Virus record (IMG/VR): IMGVR_UViG_3300007513_001461
Coordinates: 1 to 26,637 of that record
Direction: 5' to 3' (one strand)
DNA: 26,637 nt
Source: a virus
Shown here: positions 21,160 through 26,637 of the stretch, piece after piece
Position numbering within the stretch: position 1 is the first letter of the stretch
Layout: each line of letters starts with the position of its first letter
The notes under the pieces: generated by a model
The model's input: only the letters and a program-made list of their open reading frames with translations
Told to the model about the DNA's origin: nothing
Databases searched by the model: none
Program-made: the position numbers and the translations under genes

Positions 21160-22913
21160 TGGTCTGGGAGCCACAAACACGTATTTATTCTTATTGGTCT
21201 ACCCAAAAGTGGCGCAAAAGCCTTACCCATCACCAACCAAGAAATTCTACCTTTTGGAAGAACATATTAAAACTAGACCCAATGATGGAGTCTGTATGTT
21301 TATGTGTTGAACTTGTTTTTGGTAATGGTGAAACTATAAATGTTTCTACAAAAGCAATATCCAGTAGAAAAAAACTCTCATCATCGGCTCCTGGAAATGA
21401 GGCGACCGTTGCGTACAAGCCGTTACTGGTTAAGGCTCCTGCCATTCAAAATGTGGTAAGTATGGGTGGTGGCTCATCATCTGCCAGATCTTTCACATTG
21501 AATGTTTCGCAGCTTGATATTGATGTTTATTCTATATTGAAATCACGACGGTTTCTAGCTGGCTATGGTGAAATTTCACTACAGGTAGACGGACAGTGGT
21601 GGGAAGATAGATGGGTAATCTTAAAAGGCGACATGAATGGCGGGGTTAGGTTCGGCGGCGAAGATGAGATGTTAGATTTGGAAATTGTAGATCCAAAAGA
21701 CATTGATGATCTCCAAATACCCGTAGTACGCCTAACTACCGAAGATTGGCCAGATATGCCAGAGAATAATCTGGGGTATAGAATACCGATGGCGATTAAT
21801 AATGTGTCAACTGTTCCGTGCGTACGAGTGTACAATCTCCCACCTTCAATTGGGAATGACGTAGTATTTGTTGGTTTCCACTCACCACTTGGACAGCATT
21901 TTCAAAAGAACGCTTATGTCAACGGGGAAGAGAAGAATCCCGGCGATGCCGGTTATCCCTATAATATTTCACTTGGGGAAACACAAAACGTATCATTCTT
22001 TCAGTACAATTTTGTAACAGGTGGTACTGGGGTCTGGGAAGATAGCGATACTGTATATATTCCAGCATCCATTGATGGTGGCGAGTCTCCCGATGGGACA
22101 GAAATTACGTTAATTGAGGTTATACGTTATTTGTGTGTAGAGTGGTCTACGCTTGGCTTGGCCAACATCAATGAAGATATGTTTAGCCGTGCAATGTCGA
22201 AGCAAGCCATTTCACTTATACCATCAGTTTTATTAAATGCGTCTGGTAACACAAATTCCGCAACGGCCATAAAGTACATTGAGGATGTGCTTTGTAAGTC
22301 ATACCCGATGGTATCAATGGCGTGGCAGGATGGGGGGTATGGGCCTGTCTATTATGATAGGCGGGTTGAACCGGTGATGGAGTTGCGGGTGGGCCAGTAC
22401 CCATTAATTAAGCGGCGTACAGCTATTACTGAAACAGCCAAGGAAGAGTTGAAGAATCGTTTTACGATTAACTTTGATTATGATGCAATGACCGATACGC
22501 ATAGAGGTCTAATTAGTCGAGATGCGTCTAATAGTACCTTGTGTGCTTTAAGTGCTAATCAGGCGGGTACTCGTGAGATGGATGTGCTTGAAAGTAAGGT
22601 AATACCATCTACAGCATCGTTGCTTGGTGCACCAAATTCTATAACCAATGATTGGCAAGCAAATCATGTAATTGATTGGTACGTCCAGCATTATACGCTC
22701 CCGTCTTATTATGCTGAATATGATGCTTTTGCTTCTGTATATTTGCAATTAGCATTAGGTGATAACGTAATTTTATATGATGAAACAATTACCAAAGATC
22801 CAATATCCGCCACCGTCGAAAAAATATCCATAGAACCGGGAAAAGCTGTTTTGGGTTTACGAATGTGGATACTTTATGATTTAGTTCCGGTGTCTAGCAG
22901 GAGTACGAATTGA
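21159..22913 (+). CDS. Tail hub / baseplate-like protein
   Basis: A 584-residue protein that starts within the preceding stop codon (TAATG), after GAGGAAGAAG, so translation is probably coupled. It is the second gene after the tape measure, the usual place of tail hub proteins that close the tube and hold receptor-binding parts. Residues about 110-220 show a strand-rich pattern (SFTLNVSQLDIDVYSILKSRRFLAGYGEISLQVDG). The later part (ITLIEVIRYLCVEWSTLGLANI, then SATAIKYIEDVLCKSYPMV, ELRVGQYPLIKRRTAITETAKE) resembles hub proteins that have an inserted helical region. The end has a beta-barrel-like LGDNVILYDETITKDPISATVEKISIEPGKAVLGLRM, as in gp27-like hubs where 'v.d....v..v.....k....l.l' is usual. 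The assignment rests mostly on order and general pattern. Confidence 0.55.
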   Translation: MVWEPQTRIYSYWSTQKWRKSLTHHQPRNSTFWKNILKLDPMMESVCLCVELVFGNGETINVSTKAISSRKKLSSSAPGNEATVAYKPLLVKAPAIQNVVSMGGGSSSARSFTLNVSQLDIDVYSILKSRRFLAGYGEISLQVDGQWWEDRWVILKGDMNGGVRFGGEDEMLDLEIVDPKDIDDLQIPVVRLTTEDWPDMPENNLGYRIPMAINNVSTVPCVRVYNLPPSIGNDVVFVGFHSPLGQHFQKNAYVNGEEKNPGDAGYPYNISLGETQNVSFFQYNFVTGGTGVWEDSDTVYIPASIDGGESPDGTEITLIEVIRYLCVEWSTLGLANINEDMFSRAMSKQAISLIPSVLLNASGNTNSATAIKYIEDVLCKSYPMVSMAWQDGGYGPVYYDRRVEPVMELRVGQYPLIKRRTAITETAKEELKNRFTINFDYDAMTDTHRGLISRDASNSTLCALSANQAGTREMDVLESKVIPSTASLLGAPNSITNDWQANHVIDWYVQHYTLPSYYAEYDAFASVYLQLALGDNVILYDETITKDPISATVEKISIEPGKAVLGLRMWILYDLVPVSSRSTN

Positions 22914-22914
22914 A

Positions 22915-23334
22915 ATGTCACATTTAACTTTTGATAGACATGGGGTAAGCGTTTCACTGTTGAACGATTTGTCGTTGTCGATACGATCTGGTATAGCTGC
23001 TAGTTTACATGATGATTATAGTTCTCAAATAAATGCATTACAGTTATCGGAAGATGACGGATTTAATGAACAAGTAGAGGGTTATGATAGTTTGCTCCCT
23101 TTGTGGGGCAATATAATTAAATCATCAAATATTGGCTTGGTTTCCAATATACGCGAACGCGATGAACATATAAGACTCCAGATATATACAGTTCCTCAAG
23201 TTGATGTTGAGGATGTTATTATTGATGGTGTGCTCACGAAACAATATTCAAACAGACGTGGCGGCGAATTGTTGTTGCGTGTTCTATATACCTGTGAGGA
23301 TAGATCTTTAACCTATACAAAGTATTGGGAATAA
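22915..23334 (+). CDS. Small tail-region protein, unknown
   Basis: A 139-residue protein starting two bases after the hub-like gene stop. I do not recognise it. It opens with beta-like segments (LTFDRHGVSVSLLNDLSLSIRSGIAASLHDD). An acidic middle follows, then DEHIRLQIYTVPQVDVEDVIIDGVLTKQYSNRRGGELLLRVLY, likely strands. There is no signal peptide, membrane segment or Cys cluster. Its place at the end of the tail module suggests a minor tail or tail-tip protein. Confidence 0.65.
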   Translation: MSHLTFDRHGVSVSLLNDLSLSIRSGIAASLHDDYSSQINALQLSEDDGFNEQVEGYDSLLPLWGNIIKSSNIGLVSNIRERDEHIRLQIYTVPQVDVEDVIIDGVLTKQYSNRRGGELLLRVLYTCEDRSLTYTKYWE

Positions 23335-23335
23335 C

Positions 23336-24124
23336 ATGGCCGCTAAAGATAAAAGAAACTCTGTTAGGCGTGCAGGTAGACCTGCGAATATTAAGAAAGT
23401 TGACGCACCAATCAATCAGTTGAAGGGTGAGCCGGATTTGGCTTATAGGTGCTTTCTCCTTTGGACAATGCAGGAGCCGGGTAGACGCAGTGCGCGTGCT
23501 GCTTCTAGGGCGATCCAAAGATCTGATGGTCTGATGCGTCAGTGGAAAAAACGATGGAGCTGGCAAGCTCGAGTCGATAAAGTTTCATTGCCAGATATGA
23601 CTGCTGCCGCGATTTACCGAGCAAAGTATTATAAAATTTATAAACTGCGCGAGATAGTCGAAGTTGAGGGCAGATTGGCTACTCCATTCCTACCTGATAC
23701 GCCAGTTCCAATGTCTGTCGCAGAGGAAGTGAGTAAGGCGGTAATGCCTGATAAGACCACTGCCGATGAGGAGCGCAGAAAAAAGAAGATTAAGCAACAG
23801 CATCTTCAATTGGTGGATGGTGCTCTTGGGCTTCTTGCTAGGCGTATTGCGGCAGGGGAGATCAGATGCACAATGCGCGACCTTCCAGCACTACTCAAGG
23901 TACGCGATGAGATGACAGACTCAACAGCGGTTGCCAACAATAATACTATTCTTGTAGAGTCTGTACGGGTCCGTCAGGCGAAGCTCCAAGGGACAGATCT
24001 TCTGGAGGCTATGTATGAAGATTCGCAGGAGATAATGGCAATTTTAGGTGCGCTTGTAACAGCCAATCAATTGAAAGATAAGCACTCAATATTAAATGAG
24101 GGTGAGACTATAGCGGCAGAATAA
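23336..24124 (+). CDS. TerS-like DNA-binding protein (candidate terminase small subunit)
   Basis: A 262-residue basic protein. Residues about 44-90 read QEPGRRSARAASRAIQRS, then LMRQWKKRWSWQARVDKVSLPDM. This matches the 'gp.RSy..va..lg.s...i..Wskky.WqeRa.a.d' pattern of phage terminase small subunit N-terminal helix-turn-helix domains, which recognise phage DNA at packaging. The rest is helical: a charged EERRKKKIKQQHLQLVDGAL region, possibly an oligomerisation helix, then RDLPALLKVRDEMTD and an acidic end. The start is one base after the previous stop. In most siphoviruses TerS lies upstream of the portal and capsid, so its position after the tail is unusual. Another DNA-binding role is possible. 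Confidence 0.55.
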   Translation: MAAKDKRNSVRRAGRPANIKKVDAPINQLKGEPDLAYRCFLLWTMQEPGRRSARAASRAIQRSDGLMRQWKKRWSWQARVDKVSLPDMTAAAIYRAKYYKIYKLREIVEVEGRLATPFLPDTPVPMSVAEEVSKAVMPDKTTADEERRKKKIKQQHLQLVDGALGLLARRIAAGEIRCTMRDLPALLKVRDEMTDSTAVANNNTILVESVRVRQAKLQGTDLLEAMYEDSQEIMAILGALVTANQLKDKHSILNEGETIAAE

Positions 24125-24135
24125 AAGGAGTAATC

Positions 24136-24507
24136 ATGGGTATTAGTGATGATATAAGGCGTGAAGTTGAAGAGGTTGCGGTTTCTGCCGTATCAGAATT
24201 AATGGATGATGCGAAGATTGACGAAGAAGAAGCAATCGAAATATTATCCACAACACTTGATGCGCTGGTCCCTTTAAGTATGCTGCTGCCGGGACCACTT
24301 GGTGAGCTGGCTGAAAATGCAGATGATATGGTATTTGATGAAATTGCCAAGGCATTATATAAAGCATTTACTTTAGATCCTGATAAAATCGAAATACGCG
24401 CAAAACGCGCACTGGAAAAAGGCAATACTAAAGTTGCCGCACGGCGGCTTCGGAGAGCTGCTCGAGTCAGAAAACGTCAGGCGTTAAAACATTCTAATTC
24501 TAGGTAA
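24136..24507 (+). CDS. Small helical protein, unknown
   Basis: A 123-residue protein starting at ATG 24136 after AAAAGGAG. It is acidic in the first half (REVEEVAVSAVSELMDDAKIDEEEAIEIL) and strongly basic at the end (AARRLRRAARVRKRQALKHSNSR). A moderately hydrophobic middle (LVPLSMLLPGPLGEL) is too short and Pro-broken to be a clear membrane segment. It precedes the coiled-coil membrane protein gene by 15 bases. A link to lysis is possible from position only. Confidence 0.65.
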   Translation: MGISDDIRREVEEVAVSAVSELMDDAKIDEEEAIEILSTTLDALVPLSMLLPGPLGELAENADDMVFDEIAKALYKAFTLDPDKIEIRAKRALEKGNTKVAARRLRRAARVRKRQALKHSNSR

Positions 24508-24522
24508 CTTGAGGCATACTGG

Positions 24523-24978
24523 GTGAAAGAACTTGAACGCATGATAGTCGATAATTCAAAACGTATCGAAGCACTTGATGGCGATATAACGTCACTTAAA
24601 ACTGATGTTGGAAGCCTAAAGGTTGATATGAGTAAGATTGGTACGACGCTAGAGTTCCAAGAGACACGTTCAAAGGAGCGGTTTGAGGCACTAACTTGTA
24701 CTCAAAATAAGATGATCGACATAATGCGTGATAAAGAAAAACGAGATGAAGAGTATGCGCACGAAGCCCGGCAGTATAGGCAACGCCGAGAAGAGTTGGA
24801 AGCAAAAGCTGCTATTGAAAGGCAGAAGTGGTTTAGATCCTTGATAACACCACAGACAATTATGATTATGCTGTTTATAGTAGCCGCCTTTCTGGGCATT
24901 AGACTAACAGATATGCATGCCGTGTCTGAATATATCAGTGGTGAAGCCGATAACCAAAAAGTTCAGCCAAAACCCTAG
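24523..24978 (+). CDS. Coiled-coil, C-terminal membrane-anchored protein (XhlA/holin-like)
   Basis: A 151-residue protein starting at GTG 24523, eight bases after GAGG (24511-24514). Residues 1-45 show clear heptads (MIVDNSKRIEALDGDITSLKTDVGSLKVDM). A long charged helix extends to about 104. One membrane segment lies at about 110-128 (TIMIMLFIVAAFLGI), followed by a short tail. This plan (N-terminal coiled coil, single C-terminal anchor) resembles haemolysin XhlA-like phage proteins that work with holins in lysis, but it is longer. It is the last gene before the new promoter, so it may end the late operon. A lysozyme or endolysin gene is not seen in the window. Confidence 0.6.
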   Translation: MKELERMIVDNSKRIEALDGDITSLKTDVGSLKVDMSKIGTTLEFQETRSKERFEALTCTQNKMIDIMRDKEKRDEEYAHEARQYRQRREELEAKAAIERQKWFRSLITPQTIMIMLFIVAAFLGIRLTDMHAVSEYISGEADNQKVQPKP

Positions 24979-24992
24979 TAATTTAAGGGGCG

Positions 24993-25021
24993 TTGTTGTT
25001 TTTAGGTGTGCCTGATATAGT
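24993..25021 (+). promoter_or_regulatory. Sigma70-type promoter before the winged-helix gene
   Basis: TTGTTG (24993-24998) and TATAGT (25016-25021) are separated by exactly 17 bases. The -10 matches consensus at five of six positions and the -35 at three or four. It is in a gene-free gap (24979-25049) and points toward the gene at 25050. That placement suggests a new transcription unit separate from the late operon. Confidence 0.5.
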
Positions 25022-25049
25022 GAGAAAATAGATTTGGGGTCAGCAGAGC

Positions 25050-26288
25050 ATGATGGACAGTGTTCCTACTACGGAATTTGGAGACACTGCCAGAAGTATG
25101 CGAAGCCGGAAACTTGCGGTAGCTGATTGGATAAAAGCAAACGAGCAAAAGAAACCAAACCTAGTACGGGCTGGCAAAGTTATTATTTATAAGCTGTTAT
25201 CACACAGCCCCCTAAATGCCCCGTGCTTGCCGCTTGATAGATGTATTGAGTTGTCACCCTCTTATATTGCCAAGGTCGCTGATACAAGTCCACAGACAGC
25301 CAGAAACGCATGGCTAGAGCTACGGGTGCTACTTGGTTGGCGTGAGCTTTCAGTAAGGGCGAAGATTGGCAAAACACTTGAGCGTATTGGGTATGAACCG
25401 CGATGGCCAAGTGGTGGGCGGCGTTGGGGAACCCATGTATTTCTTTTTAGTAAGTTATATACCGCAATACAGTCAATATCAGAATGGTTACAAAGGTCTG
25501 GTAGGTACATGGGTATTTCATGTGTTCCAGAGAACCAAAAAATTGAATCCTCTATTGTGCGAATAGTAAATGATAAACTGAATAATACTAATGTAGATTT
25601 AGATAAAAATTCTTCCCCCTGTAGCCCCCCAAGAACTAAAAGAAAACCAAGGGACGAAAGCAACCGCAGTCCTTGGCGTAGGAAGGGATGGGCGGCAAAA
25701 GGTAGAAAGGAACAAATGGGCGAGTTGTTCTCATTTATGATCAAAATGGATGAGAAAAAATCCAGTCCAGATGCTAGACGGCGACGCTCTTGGCTTAATA
25801 GAATGTCCAAAATACCCCCCCGGTTTAGATATGGCTTATACAGGCCCGGTGAATCCATTAAAAGTCCTAGCGGACAACTTGCCATGTGCCTTATAGCGGA
25901 GGTTAATGCCGCATATGGGCGAGTATTGCAGATTGATGTAGCGGATGCAGAGGATGAGTGGTTTGGGTACAATTTGATAAATCCAAGTATGGTGGAAAAA
26001 CATACAGGGAGTCATTGCAGTTTAGGGGTTGATTTGGATATGTGTGGTGAGGAATTAAGCCATGCAATGCCAACAACGGGTCACAGTGGAAGATATAAAG
26101 CAGGGAACATGCCCGAAAGATTGGGTATTGCGACTAGTTTATTATGGTCCGAATCTGAAAAATCTATCTGGCCAAAGTATGAAATTTTGGCAGATCACGC
26201 CATTGAACATGGAAGCAGAGAAATGCTTAATATCATATGGCCCAATGGACCAAGCTCGCCCGGTGACGTACCAGACTACTTTAGATAA
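25050..26288 (+). CDS. Winged-helix DNA-binding protein, possibly replication or regulatory
   Basis: A 412-residue basic protein starting at ATG 25050 or the adjacent ATG 25053; the SD is weak for both. Residues about 40-100 contain a helix-turn-helix/winged-helix-like region (LSPSYIAKVADTSPQTARNAWLELRVLLGW). It resembles domains in replication initiators and in primosomal or regulator proteins. A very basic linker follows (about 190-260: RTKRKPRDESNRSPWRRKGWAAKGRKEQ), then an alpha/beta part with no motif I know. A promoter sits just upstream. A replication-initiator or transcription-control role is plausible, but nothing visible (for example Walker motifs) decides. Confidence 0.6.
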   Translation: MMDSVPTTEFGDTARSMRSRKLAVADWIKANEQKKPNLVRAGKVIIYKLLSHSPLNAPCLPLDRCIELSPSYIAKVADTSPQTARNAWLELRVLLGWRELSVRAKIGKTLERIGYEPRWPSGGRRWGTHVFLFSKLYTAIQSISEWLQRSGRYMGISCVPENQKIESSIVRIVNDKLNNTNVDLDKNSSPCSPPRTKRKPRDESNRSPWRRKGWAAKGRKEQMGELFSFMIKMDEKKSSPDARRRRSWLNRMSKIPPRFRYGLYRPGESIKSPSGQLAMCLIAEVNAAYGRVLQIDVADAEDEWFGYNLINPSMVEKHTGSHCSLGVDLDMCGEELSHAMPTTGHSGRYKAGNMPERLGIATSLLWSESEKSIWPKYEILADHAIEHGSREMLNIIWPNGPSSPGDVPDYFR

Positions 26289-26619
26289 AGCATTGCGTAA
26301 ATGTGCGGCCAAACTAAAGAAGGGCTATTCCTACGATGGAGGAGGATATAGCAAGGCGGGAGAATATGATCTGAAAGAGGATGCTGGAAATACAACGATG
26401 TATCCAGTTGATATTATGGAAATAGCCCAACTGATTAGTGTTAGATCATATGTGACCATACCAATTAAATACGATCTAACCAAAACAATGCGGGCCGATG
26501 AAGTGAAAGTCTTTATGGATAAAGAAATGTGTTTTTGGATTATGTGTCGAAATAAAGAAATTTATACTATTGGTAAATTAAAATATAATCGTGACGGAAA
26601 AGACCTCCCAACCAAATGA
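26245..26619 (+). CDS. Small protein overlapping the upstream gene, unknown
   Basis: A 124-residue protein if ATG 26245 (MDQARPVTYQTTLDKALRK) is the start. The same frame is open back to 26062, well inside the preceding gene in another frame. ATG 26209 is a further option, and none has a good SD. Translational coupling may be used. The sequence KKGYSYDGGGYSKAGEYDL is followed by an alternating strand/helix end (RADEVKVFMDKEMCFWIMCRNKEIYTIGKL). I do not recognise the family. Confidence 0.55.
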   Translation: MDQARPVTYQTTLDKALRKCAAKLKKGYSYDGGGYSKAGEYDLKEDAGNTTMYPVDIMEIAQLISVRSYVTIPIKYDLTKTMRADEVKVFMDKEMCFWIMCRNKEIYTIGKLKYNRDGKDLPTK

Positions 26620-26637
26620 TATTTTTTCCCTTAAAGG

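Noticed and set aside
25262-25972. A 236-residue minus-strand open frame opposite the winged-helix gene
   Set aside because: The + strand frame has a promoter, HTH pattern and full length. The minus frame has no SD or recognisable domain.
26617-26637. T-run at the right edge as a terminator
   Set aside because: A run of six T follows the last stop, but no GC-rich hairpin precedes it in the visible sequence.
1-26637. CRISPR arrays, tRNA or rRNA genes, insertion sequences, integrase or att sites
   Set aside because: I looked for spaced direct repeats, cloverleaf-like segments, terminal inverted repeats and recombinase motifs, and saw none I could support. The only repeats found are inside coding regions.

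Overview
The window is a stretch of a tailed-phage (Caudoviricetes) genome, or of a prophage, with siphovirus-type architecture. Every gene I can support is on the + strand, tightly packed, often with 1-8 bp stop/start overlaps, and mostly preceded by strong Shine-Dalgarno (SD) sequences. ATG, GTG and TTG starts are all used. I see no tRNA, rRNA, CRISPR array, insertion sequence or integrase. The host cannot be named. A possible two-protein spanin pair (one member with a lipobox) would fit a Gram-negative host, but that is inference.

Layout. (1) 1-2118, head: the end of an upstream gene, an HK97-fold major capsid protein, a strong hairpin, a small basic protein and a head-tail adaptor. (2) 2128-8913, an unusual insertion inside the head-to-tail joining cluster. 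It holds a basic-tailed small protein, a membrane/lipoprotein pair, an RmlB-like nucleotide-sugar 4,6-dehydratase, an SGNH-like protein that lacks its usual nucleophile, an unknown Lys-rich protein, a beta-rich protein whose C-terminus looks like a head-closure (stopper) protein, and a 960-residue protein with one clear and two possible further glycosyltransferase domains plus a TPR. (3) 8921-12010, neck and tail: an HK97 gp10-like protein, tail terminator, two small zinc-ribbon proteins, major tail protein, and a tail assembly chaperone with a probable -1 programmed frameshift at CCCTTTA. (4) 12040-23334, tail shaft and tip: a 1558-residue tape measure protein, a 1477-residue tip/fibre-like protein with flagellin-IN-like repeats and a sialidase-like Asp-box region, a 584-residue hub-like protein and a 139-residue protein. 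(5) 23336-24978: a TerS-like DNA-binding protein, a small helical protein and an XhlA/holin-like coiled-coil membrane protein. (6) 24993 to the end: a good sigma70-type promoter, a winged-helix DNA-binding protein that probably opens another (replication or regulatory) module, and a final small protein.

How it works together: the genes read as one late operon that builds the capsid, connects it to a long non-contractile tail and ends with lysis or packaging functions. The sugar genes sit inside this operon rather than in a separate cargo block. This suggests they act during virion assembly, for instance to glycosylate capsid or tail proteins, or to alter the host surface late in infection. 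Two RNA-level controls are visible around the tail genes: a 15-bp hairpin that buries the whole SD of the tail chaperone, and the -1 frameshift site inside the same gene.
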